Positions 44,601 to 54,039 of a DNA stretch of 64,000 nucleotides are shown in pieces; within the stretch, counting starts at the first letter, position 1, and every line of letters starts with the position of its first letter. The DNA is from Hermetia illucens. Taxonomy: Eukaryota; Arthropoda; Insecta; Diptera; Stratiomyidae. Location: assembly GCF_905115235.1 (NCBI RefSeq), contig NC_051849.1, positions 74,381,017-74,445,016 of the forward strand, given 5' to 3'. Made by a program: the position numbers and the translations under genes. Under the pieces are notes generated by a model. It was not told where the DNA came from. It saw only the letters and a program-made list of their open reading frames with translations, and made no database searches.

Positions 44601-47600
44601 CACCAGGATTGTAGAAAATATTTTAACATCTTCACCGCCTCTAAAAAAATGCAACAGATAGACAGGCGTGCAGAGCTTTATATGCTATATGCTTTCGGTG
44701 TATTCAGCATCCTCAACAAACAATAGAAATGTTGACTCTTAAATTACTATCATCAATATCAAACGGTTTCGGTCAACTTTTGGGTCTTTTCCCATTGACT
44801 TCGATATTTAGGTCAATCCTATGTAGCCAGTTCTTATCAGTGCGGATTGCAAGACCATTCCATCGAAGACTCATCATTTCAGATGTGATCATAGCATCTT
44901 ACGTAGTCGATCCAACATACTTTCGTCTCCATTACTACGAGGTGAGGATCATTGTGATTAAAAACCAATCGACAATCGGAACTATTAAAGGCGACAGAGT
45001 GGCCGACATTACGCTAGGTTTTGGATTTAAGTCTTTCGTTGATGCATCGATCTCAAAGGACATTATTTGTAGAACGCCATTTCACTCAAGTTATGTTGAT
45101 GCAGTTATTTCCTGGCGTAGTTCACTATTGGTTGAGACCATTGAAATCAGATACTTGATTTGCTCAGTTGTCACAGGTCGGTGCTAAGAACGGTGATAGT
45201 GGAATATTGAATTTATTCGGAGGCGTCAGCAGTTTCACGGTTGTTTACAAACTCGGCTATTTACGGTAATTTGAATGGTGTCATGAATCCGGTTGCTAAA
45301 AATGTGTTCAAAAATCTTCATGGCATTGGATGGTAATTTGAAACTTGCACCGAGCTGCCTTTGATTTTCTATATTGGATCGGTTATGTTTTCTTGCCAGT
45401 CAGATGGTGTTATGCGTTTCTCACTGAACCAAAGTGTTGTTTTCCAAAACTTCGCTTTTGCTATCTGCTCGTTGCCTTTCTCATTTTTGTACAATATTTG
45501 AATTTCTCAGCCTCGATGAGGAGGTTGTTTTTACAGACATGTAGTATGGCAGCATTTGAAGCTTAAAGTAGCTTTTTCCAGTAATTAATTAAAGTTAATA
45601 GATTAAAATGAATTTACTGAATTTACAATTTATCATTTCAGGTGATGTGGCAGGGAACCTCCTTTTAGATGAGAATCAAGAAAATTTGGATATAAGCTCA
45701 TCAAATATGAATCCACGGGAACTTCCAGTGCAAAACTCCATACAAGTGCACCCTAGGTAAGTTTCCTAAATGAATTTCTAATCTATTAGTAGACGACTAA
45801 GTAATAGTCAGAAGCCTGATCTTTTTAAGTATCGCTAGATTCCGTTAATGATACCCTCTATCTTTAAATTAAATTATGCTAACATAGGAGACATTCAAAG
45901 TCGAAAAGACGTATGAAAAGAAGGTAAATAAGAAAACAGTAGTCTAGAGTTCATGTAAGGAGTGATTAATTGTGCGATTATTGCATAAAATCTGTTTTTG
46001 AAATTGTCTTTCTCTGTCTTGTTTCATTTGATTTATTCCATTCTCGTTGGTATTCAATTTTGCTTATTACCATTCCTATACTTTGCAGATACAAATGTTA
46101 TTCATGTGAGCCCCCTGATTGCCGAAATACTACAATTAGTGCTACACTATGTCAAAATGCGATACAGGTAATTATTTTGAAGATACAATATTTTTCTCAC
46201 GGTGTGATTATTAAGTTAGCTAAACATTTTCTGTGATGATAACGAAACTGAAGCGTAGTTCATTGAAAATCAAATAGGAAAAATAAAAAAATAACATTAT
46301 GAAAAAGAAACTATGTGGATATCCTGTTTTCTGCAAGCCATGTAGCTTTTGTAATGGGAGACAATGGCGCGCCAAATAAGCCGACATTCTGTCGCTGCAA
46401 GTCCAAATTATTTAAACATACATTTATAAAGTTATTTTGAATAAAGATTGCAAAAACGCCTTTGTAATTTATTTTCTTTATTTTAGTGTTGGAAATCGCG
46501 TGTTCGTGACATCTATGGTGAAGAGATGGTGTCTCGCGGATGTACAACTTCATATGATCAATTGCCTTTGTTCTGCAATAGTCAAGTAAGACCAAATCTT
46601 AATTTTTTCCTTATCGATGGTAGAAAAAATGTTTATTTTTTCACAGAACACCAACAACTCAGGACCCAGGAAACGACATACATCGGGTCAATATAACATA
46701 GTATGTTGTTCTGGCGACTATTGTAATGACGGCAGTTTTCCTGAGCTACCTCCCTTAAGTGAGTATATGGAGCTTATACATTTGAACGAAATAAACTGAT
46801 TGAGTTAATAATTGTATGGTTTCCAGACGACGTTACCAAAATGGAAACACTCAATGGTTACGTTCTAAAATTCACATTGTCAGTGGGTGCCTCGATACTA
46901 GCGATGCTGTTAATAGGTACGCTAATTTTATTTATATATCGTCGGTCACGATCCCATAAAAAACGGTTATTGGAGATGCGCTCAAAACGAGATCTGGAGA
47001 CTTATTATGCTAGTGATGATTTATTGCGTGCAACAAGCGCAGGAGACAGTACTCTTCGCGTATGTAACGATTTATGTTTATGGTCACAGTAGGTTAAAGT
47101 TTATTTCATTTATAATAGGAATACTTAGAGCATTCTGTGACTTCTGGCTCAGGCAGCGGTCTTCCACTTCTCATTCAGAGAACTCTAGCAAAACAAGTTA
47201 CATTGGTAGATTGTATTGGACGCGGACGCTATGGTGAAGTGTGGCGGGGAGTCTGGTATGGTGAAAACGTTGCAGTCAAAATATTTTTCAGTAGGGAGGA
47301 GGAGTCATGGAAGCGTGAAACTGAAATATATAAGTAAGGCGGCAAACAGCTTATGGTATAGTAGAATTTCTAATAAAGCTCCCTCGATTTCATAGCACAA
47401 TTCTACTACGTCACGAAAATATATTAGGCTATATTGGATCAGATATGACATCGCGCAATTCGTGTACGCAGCTTTGGTTATTAACGAATTACTATCCGAA
47501 CGGGTCATTATACGACCATTTAAATAAGACTACACTTAGCCACAGTGACATGATTGTGATATGTTTGTCAATTGCCAATGGTCTTGTGCATTTGCATACA

Positions 47601-50600
47601 GAGATATTTGGATCAGAGGTATGTATTTTCTGTTGACAATTGATGCTAAGTTCGCTCGTAAAATATACCTTGTCTTTGTCTACAGGGAAAACCAGCAATT
47701 GCTCACAGAGATTTGAAGTCGAAAAATATTCTCGTGAGGAGTAATGGGACATGTGTTATTGCTGACTTCGGGTTAGCTGTTTTACATTCGCAAACAACCG
47801 GAGAGCTTGATATGGGAACAAATCCAAAAGTTGGTACAAGGAGATATATGGCGCCAGAAGTGTTGGATGAAAGGTAGGATTTTGTACTTTCTTTTTAGAG
47901 ATGGATTACAGATTGACAATTGAATTGTGTCTTGTAATATTATTCATATATTCCCTAATATTGAACTTATAGCGGTTTAGTTATTTCAATTGGCGCAATA
48001 TACTCTATTCAATGAGTAAAAAACAATTTATAAAAACAAATTAGTAGTAGAAATGCTCATTTAATTTTTTTATATCTTCTAGTATCGACTTGAAAAATTT
48101 TGAAGCAGTCCGACGTGCCGATATTTATGCGTTAGGCTTAATATTCTGGGAAGTTTGCAGACGAACAATATCATGCGGGATAGTGGAGGAATATAAAGTA
48201 CCGTACTATGATGTCGTGCCATCGGATCCCAGCTTTGAAGATATGCGTAAAGTGGTCTGTGGCGACGAATATAGACCCTCAATACCTAACAGATGGACAT
48301 CAGATCCGGTAAGTTCTACTTAGCATTTGTAATTTTCAGTTTACTTATATTTATTTTGGAACACGGCTGCACTGTTATCGTTTGTGCCAATGGTTTGAAT
48401 TATAATTTCTATCATGTAGCACTATGGTTGATAGCTTTAATTGTAAATATAATAAAAATGAAGAATATGATGTAAAATAAAATTAAGGAAGGAGCCTGCT
48501 TCAAGCTGTCTCAAAGAGGCGTTTTTTCGCCACTTTTTTTGGAGGGGGAAAATGAATTGAGCTCACCAAAATTTTTTGTATGTTTTAGCAACTGTTTAAA
48601 AGATTCAAAGAAACTTGTGCTCAGCCAAACTATCTGATAAGTTTTTTTTAAATATTGACTATGCGGTTTCGATCGCAGGGCAGAGGCGATCTCATCAGAC
48701 GCTGCCTCAGCGCCTCTATCCTGCGGAGCAGCGTGACCGAAAACGGCAACAGGTGGCAATTGGCTCGTTTATATGCAATTTAAAACCCGCCAAGGGTATG
48801 AATTACAACGACCGAAATCGCATTTGTTTGAACCTACAACTGGTTAGAGCTAATAAAAATGAATTTTGTTTTGGGATGAGCTTGTCCTTAGCCCACCATC
48901 TATTTGATGGCGGGCTGCACATATTTGAGCAGCGTCCGCGCACTGAATAGCAGAAGTAAGTTGCTTCTCAAATATGTGCAGCCCGCCATCAAGTAGATGG
49001 TCGGCTAAGGACAAGCTCATCCCAAAACAAAATTCATTTTTATCTGATAAGATTTGGTTGGCATGCAAATTTGTAGAACGCCGCCTCGCTCGAGTTTCCA
49101 AATGGCGTGAAAGATACGAAGATAGAAACGAACAAAAATCGAGTAGTTTTCATTATCATATTTTTCTTCTTCTGAGTGAACTAAAAAATGGAAGAAATCC
49201 AAAAATGTTAAATTTCTGCAGGTTTGAATAAAAAAGTGTGATTGTTCAGAGAAAAAAACTGTTCTTTGATTTTCAGCATTTTTTAGTTCAGTTTAGTGTT
49301 GTGCTGAACAGAACAAGCTATTACTCATCGCGATGTCAATTTAGCAAAAATCATAAAAATGAAAATTCGATAAAACGAGCATCAAAGTTTTGAAATTCAA
49401 TATAAATATTCAACAATTCTAAAGGCAAACTTGATTAAGATTAATGTCAATGTTAAATTGATGAGTTCCTTGTGACTAAACGTACGACCCTATTTACGCT
49501 GGACGACGCGATGCGGCCACAAACTGCCCGGCTTGTCAAAATATCTCTATATGGTTTTGTAGGCAGCCAATACACTTGAGTGACACTGCACAATGCGACG
49601 TGGCTGAATTGCCTGTCACTTTCATATAATGCACTCAGTTGACTGCTACGATTTGTCAGTTTTGGTTTTTATCAATCTGTTAAAATGTCAAAATATGTAG
49701 TTACTTGCAGTTGCCTGTCGCGCTAGTGAAATATGAGCATGCCGCTTTGGCGGTTGTGCTGAATGTAGTGTCGCATCGCGGAGTGTAAATGAGGTCGTAC
49801 TTTAAAATACAACGAATTCAACTTTGAAAGTCGTTGTCTCATATGGGAATTACTCTCGAAGATACCGATCGGTAACATCGTTTAATAGTTTTTTGAAATG
49901 CGGTTCAGTTCCCCCCAGGACTGCACTAGATCCTCCTCCTCCACTGTTCTACATCATGTGCTTCTACGGCGATCCACTTGTTGATTACCTTGGGATAGTG
50001 GATTCGACTGCATATCGTAGCCAGCTATGGATTTATGGTCTTTCGGTATTGTGTGATTTACCCACTGTAATTTCCGCGTTCTGATCAGCATGTCCACGGG
50101 TAACTGGCCTGTGTGCCGATGATGTTCTCTGTTCGAAATTCTTCAGGCGAGCGTATCCCGATGAGATGCCGTGGACAAGTTTTGACGAAAGCTTAGAGCT
50201 TTTAAGTGACAGTGGTGGTCACTTTCAATGTGCTATTTCCACATAAGAATATTAGAACAGAACATTTTCAAATTGATATTAGCGCTAACTGCATTTCCAG
50301 ATTTAAGACAAGGCAATTGTTATACATCTTGGTTCGTTAGAGCCCAAGAACAAGATTTTTTTGACAACATTTTCATCGTACGCTCGCAGTAGATTTTTTG
50401 ATTATTTACTTTTCTGAGCCGCTTCAATCGCGGAATGAAAAGGTGCCGGTATATCGTTTGTAAGCTTTTAGCCTCAAGCCGTCGTTCAGAAAGCGAAAAA
50501 CGGTTCGTGGCGGTAATTTTATGTCAGGCGCTACGATTTTATGCTGGCGATAAGATTTTCGATTAAGTCTCGATCTTTTCCGGCCAAACTATATGCCACG

Positions 50601-53600
50601 TTATTCCTTATGCAAAGATATTAAGTAAATTTTTTTCGATTGCTTAACCCTTTAGTTGCCACATTTATCCATTTCCATCTAAAATGGAGTACATTTTTAC
50701 GATTGGGTGCAAGAGGGAATTGGGAAAAATCGGAGTTTCACTAAAAATATTTTATTTGCCAACAAATGTCTTTTTACCCAAGAAGGGACTTTAAATTACC
50801 ACAGTAATCACCGGTGGATTGAATCGTGAAGCATATTATCCAAGCCAATGGAATTTAAAATCTTGGGCAGGAATTATTCGAGACCAATTTACAGGGCCTT
50901 ATAACAGATTGGCAGGTGGTGGGTATAAACCTTTTTTGCGGGGTGTCTTGGCCGATTTATAAGAAAATGTGCCACTTAACAGGAGCAGAATGTGGTTTCA
51001 CCAGGATGGGGCATTTTCACATAATTTTATGGACGTTACGTTACGAACGATGCAAGATCGTCCGATTTAATTCCAATGTACCACTTCCTGTGAAGATATT
51101 TGAAAGAAATAGTTTATAAGGATCCCCTAAGGCACTTAGAAGAAATTCTTTCTAAGATAAGTAATTGTGTTGCAAAAATATCAACTAAAATGTTTTTAAA
51201 AACAATATTTATTTCAGTAAAAAATTGTCCGGTTAGATAGATGAAAGCACTTAGAATCGGATTGCCTTTTAATTTTGATTAATCAAAGCGCCCGCTATGT
51301 CTTCTTAAGGGTGAAACAAAACCCTATTTAAATGAATTCAATTTGTCTGTTTGTTCGTCTATCTGTCACGCGAACTTTACTTCGAAGCAGCTGAAGCTAC
51401 GGTCACGAAAATTGGTTATGTCGTGTTGTCTATGAACTGCCGCATGTGCAACGAGTTGCATCATTTTGTCTTGGGTTTAACGGAGCGATGCGTAAATCAT
51501 TGATTTTTCGCTGAGTCAGAATTTTGTGGCTAATTTGTTTCGGTTTCGTTCGTTTAATTGTTCTTTTTATAGATAATGGGAAGCTTTGGCTGAGCTTTGA
51601 GAAGGGTTGAATAATGACGATGAGTGCCAATGGATACGTTCGCAATGAGTCGTTCTGAATTATTTCAAAAATCCAAATTTTTATGGTAAGAAGAAGTATC
51701 CAGGACGTCCTAAAGGGTTGTCGACAAGAGTTCAGTCTTGGTACGACTTGATTGTAAGATGGTTGCATTCGTCAGTCGAATTAACAACATTCGAAATAAA
51801 TTTCGAATCTTGTTAGCCCTGCTACGCCACAGGGCTATATTATTTCGTTTAATTCATGCAAATAAAAGCCAGTTTCAGTTTGTCGATCAGATGAAAACGG
51901 CAATCCAAAACGTCTCGGAGGGTTTTGAAACACAAAAGAATCAAAATTTGGTAAAATCGATGAAAAACCGTCTATTCATCATCATCAACCGCGCGACACC
52001 CGGTATCCGGTCTAGGGCTGCCTTAATAAGGAACTCCAGACATCCCGGTTTTGCGCCAAGGTCCACCAATTCGATATCCCTAAAAGGTGTCTGGCATCTT
52101 GACCTACGCCATCGCTTCATCTTAGGCAGGGTCTGCCTCGTCTTCCTTTTCTACCATAGATATTGCCTTTATAGACTTTCCGGGCTGGATCATCCTCATC
52201 CATACGAATTAAGTGACCCGCCCACCGTAACCTATTGAGCCAGATTTTATCCACAACTTGACGGTCATGACATCGCTCATAGATTTGGTCGTTATGTAGA
52301 CTACGGAATCGTCCATCTTCATGTAGGGGGCCAAAGATTGTTCGGAGGATTCTTCTCTCGAAAGCGGCCAAGAGTCCGCTAAGTCTTGCTAAGAACCCAA
52401 GTCTCCGAGGAATACATGAGGACTGGCAAGATCGTTGTCTTGTACAGTAAGAGCTTCGACCCTATGGTGAGACGTTTCGAGTGGAACAGTTTTTGTAAGC
52501 GGAACAGTTGTTGTTGGTTGGTTGGTTTTCGGTGCTGACGTTGCTTGACGTTGATTGATTACTTCCTTACCCAACTTCTAAGTGGGCGTGGAGGTTTTCA
52601 CTCTTACCTGCATAGGCGCGATCTCCTGATTTTCTGTTCTGCAATGGAGTGGCGGACGACGCCACACACCTTTTTCTCTTGCGAGAGGTGGGACGGATTT
52701 CGTCAGCGGCCTTATGCAGACAGTGGAGCTCTCTCCAGACAACATTGTCAGAGAGATGCTGAAGAGCGATGGCAGCTGGATTATGGCATTATGTTCGGGC
52801 TCTTCTTATTGCGAAGAAGATTGAACTCGACCGGCGGAGGGATCGGACGGTAAGGGGTTCCCTGAACTAACAACAAATCCCTTCCTCCCCACCCCTCCCG
52901 TTGGTGAAATGAATTCCCTGACTTGAAGGCTCCCAAAGCCGGGAGAGCGGGAGGGCTAACCCGAAGTAATGTGTCAAACGGTTTCAGGCTATTTCTCTGA
53001 TGAGAGAGAGGTGTTTAGTTGGTAGTCCGCCAGCGTGCTGTTGCGGGATTCCAACACTCTATGCGTAAACGCATTCACTTACCCTACTCCCAAAAAAAAA
53101 TGCTATCATAGGCGGCTTTAAAGTCGATGAATGGATCTGGTGTCCATATTCCAACAGTTTTCCCATCGTCGTTTATTGGTCACAAAAATTTGACATGACA
53201 AAAAAAATTATGATTTTCTGTATTTTTTCTTGAAAATTTCAGAAGTAGTTTTTTTCCGATGCTAAATAACATAAAAGTAACGAGGTTGCTGAAAAAGTTC
53301 ATTATCATGCCAAACTTGTAAAAATTGAGGTGATCATAAAATATTAACGTGATTTGTACTAGAAATATATATTTGTCAAAAACCATAATGACAAATAAAT
53401 GATACATACGAGTACTTGACATGAAAAAATATCATGTTCTTAAAATTAAATAAAAAAAACGTGAGGCTCTAATAATTTGCCCATTCTCTGTAATATTACC
53501 GTTGTATGATTTCTAATTCGATCTTTACAAGAAGTTTCTATTTGATATTCAACATACCTTTTTTTCTTCCTATACAGTTGTTGGCAGGCATGTCAAAATT

Positions 53601-53727
53601 GATGCGTGAATGTTGGCATAAAAATCCAAATGTACGATTGCCGGCGTTACGAATAAAGAAGACATTGGATAAGTTGTCGTTGTCAAATAACAAAGTTCGA
53701 CTAGCATACGATGAAGTATGTGTTTGA
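32631..53727 (+). CDS. sax: Saxophone, type I BMP receptor serine/threonine kinase
   Basis: Exons: 32631-32691 (proposed signal-peptide exon), 45642-45756, 46089-46167, 46487-46585, 46647-46758, 46827-47059, 47119-47333, 47396-47618, 47686-47873, 48083-48308, 53578-53727. Phases agree throughout and give 566 aa, close to fly Sax. Domains: hydrophobic leader; cysteine-rich ectodomain ([10 protein letters not shown] ... [10 protein letters not shown], the CCx4CN box); one membrane span (about residues 170-192, [20 protein letters not shown]); GS box TSGSGSGLP; kinase with [32 protein letters not shown] and MAPEVLDE. The L45 loop [11 protein letters not shown] and [19 protein letters not shown] match the Sax/ALK1/ALK2 class rather than Thickveins or Baboon. 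In flies Sax partners with a type II receptor and mediates Gbb/Scw signals to Mad. The last exon (kinase C-lobe, [10 protein letters not shown]) is 5.3 kb downstream. Exons 2-11 are secure. Exon 1 is inferred from phase, signal-peptide character and a GGTAGTT donor. Confidence 0.92.
33240..33548 (+). other. Alternative sax leader candidate: GC-rich stretch plus signal-like small ORF
   Basis: 33,240-33,420 is clearly more GC- and CpG-rich than its surroundings and contains an initiator-like TCAGTT (A at 33,261). It is followed by a 32-codon frame (33,450-33,548) starting [19 protein letters not shown], which looks like a signal peptide. No good splice donor in the right phase was seen (only TGCG|GTCGAA). 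It may be an alternative first exon, an upstream ORF, or chance. Confidence 0.25.
33960..34560 (+). mobile_element. Jockey-like LINE RT fragment in sax intron 1
   Basis: Broken + frames carry a degenerate [12 protein letters not shown] block (33,960-34,200, the position of the ADD box) and then [20 protein letters not shown], the usual thumb start of Jockey-type RTs. An AATAAATAAA-type end near 35,022-35,035 may be its 3' tail. Confidence 0.5.
35530..36300 (+). mobile_element. LINE endonuclease remnant followed by LINE-E-like RT remnant
   Basis: 35,530-35,770 encodes an endonuclease-like segment ([12 protein letters not shown], then [20 protein letters not shown], expected 'FCS.. LVIGGTLFEH'). 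35,813-36,010 encodes [17 protein letters not shown] ... [15 protein letters not shown], a typical RT fingers block, and 36,100-36,300 a [20 protein letters not shown] segment. All are broken and may derive from two families. Confidence 0.5.
37060..37640 (+). mobile_element. LINE linker/RT fragment (LINE-C-like)
   Basis: The frames contain [19 protein letters not shown] (compare VYRVTKQFVGGRKP at 2,500) and, at 37,490-37,600, [19 protein letters not shown] followed by [11 protein letters not shown]. This is the conserved 'W..E.FP..W..G...K.PKKG' block of LINE RTs. Frameshifted and short. Confidence 0.5.
37840..38050 (+). mobile_element. LINE-B (RTE-type) RT core fragment
   Basis: One frame reads [20 protein letters not shown] then [20 protein letters not shown], with an intact YADD box. 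It matches the longer LINE-B copy at 56,990-57,110. Immediately after it (38,052-38,075) ATGGCTTAGTGGTTAGAGC resembles a SINE head. Confidence 0.75.
38100..38816. other. Sax intron 1 sequence without identified feature
   Basis: No repeat family or gene recognised apart from AT-rich DNA. No AATAAA on the - strand was found just downstream of the nested gene's stop. Confidence 0.35.
38817..39152 (-). CDS. Small coiled-coil protein, unrecognised, nested in sax intron 1
   Basis: A single uninterrupted - strand frame of 111 codons from ATG (39,152) to stop, in a region where every transposon frame is broken. The protein starts [20 protein letters not shown]. It has a highly charged, heptad-like middle (about residues 20-75: [39 protein letters not shown]) predicted to be coiled coil, and ends DIEAFTLPV. 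Composition is that of an ordinary soluble protein, with no signal peptide or membrane segment. I do not recognise the family. The lack of decay and sensible composition favour a real host gene or a recent retrocopy; no poly(A) tract was noticed downstream. It is antisense to sax, so it must have its own promoter. Confidence 0.55.
   Translation of the reverse strand: MTDHSRHRYYDDYRILLATMKKLEDGEHVLKFMENRYSKRMEFLKNEITLAEANKKYREIAAKRTEMEQVAQSALDEALGVCQLIGRTDLPSMVVSYIPSKKDIEAFTLPV
39153..39930. other. Sax intron 1, spacer with a near-palindromic repeat motif
   Basis: Mostly unassigned. At 39,763-39,782 CCCGGCAAACGTTGTTTTGC lies in a near-palindrome (GGCAAA..TTTGCC), a motif that looks repeat-derived. 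The rest shows nothing I can name. Confidence 0.35.
39934..41057 (+). mobile_element. mariner (D,D34D) transposon, 3' end missing
   Basis: It begins after a TA dinucleotide with TTAGGCCTACAAATAAGTTC, a mariner-like terminal repeat. The transposase starts at 40,107 ([13 protein letters not shown]) with its first helix-turn-helix ([19 protein letters not shown]). The reading frame then shifts, with some residues lost between ERWF and [10 protein letters not shown]. The second frame (to 40,977) carries [20 protein letters not shown] and [12 protein letters not shown], so all three catalytic Asp regions remain. Sequence is lost after FWRDGI near 41,050, so no 3' terminal repeat. Otherwise well conserved and fairly young. 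Confidence 0.88.
41095..41640 (-). repeat. Dispersed repeat Z, copy 3 (inverted)
   Basis: On the - strand it shows CCGATTGTTACGAAATTTGG, AATCTGAAAAAATCACAGTG, AGGCCTCAAAGTACATCC and a TATCTGCACAAATAAAGTTA block. These are the same landmarks and order as 9,385-9,800. It lies between the truncated mariner and the next mariner remnant. The far end is worn. Confidence 0.62.
41645..41990 (+). mobile_element. Second mariner-family remnant (transposase C-terminus)
   Basis: The frame reads [20 protein letters not shown] then [20 protein letters not shown]. This corresponds to the 'HDNAPxHTS ... YSPDLxPSDYxLF' catalytic blocks of a mariner subfamily different from the copy at 39,934. Key residues are altered and the N-terminal two thirds are absent. 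Confidence 0.62.
41995..42575. other. Sax intron 1 spacer, nothing recognised
   Basis: AT-rich with a small inverted repeat (GAGTTAGGC/GCCTAACTC near 42,113-42,147). No gene. Confidence 0.35.
42580..43650 (-). mobile_element. LINE-F, pol C-terminal region, broken
   Basis: Right to left: [20 protein letters not shown] then CRMCG (zinc-finger-like) near 43,130-43,050, HRHN-like segments near 42,960, and [27 protein letters not shown] near 42,850-42,760. This is the C-terminal pattern of a non-LTR family I know from insects (R4-like; clade uncertain). No RT core is left. Worn sequence continues to about 43,930. Confidence 0.6.
43935..44725. other. Sax intron 1 spacer, AT-rich, nothing recognised
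   Basis: Contains long T-rich stretches (44,100-44,240) and no supported gene or repeat. Confidence 0.35.
44860..45210 (-). mobile_element. LINE-B (RTE-type) fragment, inverted
   Basis: The antisense pattern of this stretch matches the antisense of LINE-B at 57,290-57,600: blocks around 44,950-45,110 in the same order, including GAACGCCATTTCACTC opposite GGAACGCCACTTCATCC. It therefore encodes the pol thumb region on the - strand. Decayed. Confidence 0.6.
45215..45641. other. 3' end of sax intron 1
   Basis: Unassigned intron sequence up to the acceptor TATCATTTCAG at 45,631-45,641. Confidence 0.5.
48642..49040 (-). mobile_element. SINE-like insertion with a hairpin, flanked by 11-bp direct repeats
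   Basis: The insert is bounded by TATCTGATAAG at 48,631-48,641 and again at 49,041-49,051. Its left end is a run of T, i.e. a 3' A tail if the element lies on the - strand. It contains the module shared with 2,770-2,855, a GGTTCAAAC B-box-like motif (- strand, near 48,833), and a long foldback at its other end. It lies in the last sax intron. No protein. Confidence 0.5.
48853..49043. repeat. Long foldback, about 80-nt arms, 30-nt loop
   Basis: Left arm 48,853-48,932 and right arm 48,963-49,043 are near-perfect reverse complements (ATAAAAATGAATTTTG at the outer ends, GCTGCACATATTTGAG inside). Only a few mismatches occur in 80 nt. RNA crossing this region would form a strong hairpin. Confidence 0.85.
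49478..49803. mobile_element. MITE-like element with terminal inverted repeats
   Basis: The left end AAACGTACGACCCTATTTAC and right end GTAAATGAGGTCGTACTTTA are inverted copies. The similarity continues for about 33 nt (GACGCGATGCGGCC versus GTGTCGCATCGC). About 320 bp, no open frame. Target duplication unclear. Confidence 0.58.
49930..50240 (-). mobile_element. LINE-C 3' end fragment
   Basis: Parallels 58,930-59,125 block by block (GTGTGATTTACCCACTG versus GTGTGATCTATCCACCG; GGCGAGCGTATCCCGATGAG versus GCCAGCGTATTTCGATGATA; TGTGCTATTTCCACATA at the end). It encodes, in broken frames, the pol C-terminus on the - strand. Confidence 0.55.
50640..51290 (+). mobile_element. IS630/Tc1-like DDE transposon, copy 2, broken
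   Basis: The + frames contain [43 protein letters not shown] and [18 protein letters not shown]. This is the same element as 20,200-21,065 but with different lesions, and the HQDGA Asp block is kept here. No SINE interrupts it. Confidence 0.6.
51740..51965 (+). mobile_element. Possible Tc1-like transposase C-terminus
   Basis: The frame ending [26 protein letters not shown] resembles the C-terminal 'LxxLVxSMPxRxxAVI' end of Tc1-type transposases. It is fused by chance to antisense LINE-A beyond 51,970. No catalytic region was recognised. Confidence 0.35.
51970..52545 (-). mobile_element. LINE-A, 3' part, inverted
   Basis: The - strand encodes [20 protein letters not shown] and [19 protein letters not shown], nearly identical to the copy at 1,905-2,120. 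It runs back into the thumb region near 52,500 and is cut there by an R1-clade insertion or rearrangement. A further 65 bp of LINE-A (RT palm, - strand) reappear at 53,101-53,165. Confidence 0.82.
52545..53100 (+). mobile_element. R1-clade LINE, 3' end with poly(A), inside LINE-A
   Basis: The start of the frame [19 protein letters not shown] (52,556 on) matches the R1 element at 30,290 (DYFLTQFLSGYGSFQSYLH), followed by [14 protein letters not shown]. The 3' UTR to 53,090 ends in nine A residues (53,092-53,100). LINE-A sequence lies on both sides, but with about 370 nt of LINE-A missing, so a simple insertion is not proven. Confidence 0.72.
53101..53165 (-). mobile_element. LINE-A palm remnant beyond the R1 insertion
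   Basis: TGCTATCATAGGCGGCTTTA and TGGTGTCCATATTCCAACAG match 8,120-8,175 of the LINE-A copy in Cul4, in the same orientation. Confidence 0.6.
53166..53577. other. 3' end of the last sax intron
   Basis: AT-rich, no repeat recognised. The acceptor is TATACAG at 53,571-53,577 after a T/C-rich tract. Confidence 0.5.
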
Positions 53728-54028
53728 TTGTTGTCTACGTCGCATTTAATATTAGATAGGATAGTTTTCTATTATTATATAATATAATAACGTTCTAATT
53801 CTAATTTTACCCTAAGTGATAATCATTCTAGACAGAGATTACGTTATTGCATTTTTAGAATGAATTTTTTTTAAGTTTAGCGAAAGAAAAGGAAACCGAA
53901 AAAAAGTATATATAAAGAGAACATAGCAAACATCACTTCTTAACCATCATCCTTCACTACTGTTTTTGTTATTAAATTTAATTGAATATGAAAATCATCC
54001 TGAATATTGGTTATATGTATATGTAAAG

Positions 54029-54034
54029 AATAAA
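54029..54034 (+). terminator. Candidate sax poly(A) signal
   Basis: AATAAA 302 bp after the sax stop codon (53,725-53,727), in AT-rich DNA with no intervening gene. Confidence 0.45.
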
Positions 54035-54039
54035 AACGT

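Noticed and set aside
51738-52238. 166-codon + strand open frame
   Set aside because: It is a chimera. The first part resembles a Tc1 end, while from about 51,970 it is simply the antisense of LINE-A, as the - strand pol residues show.
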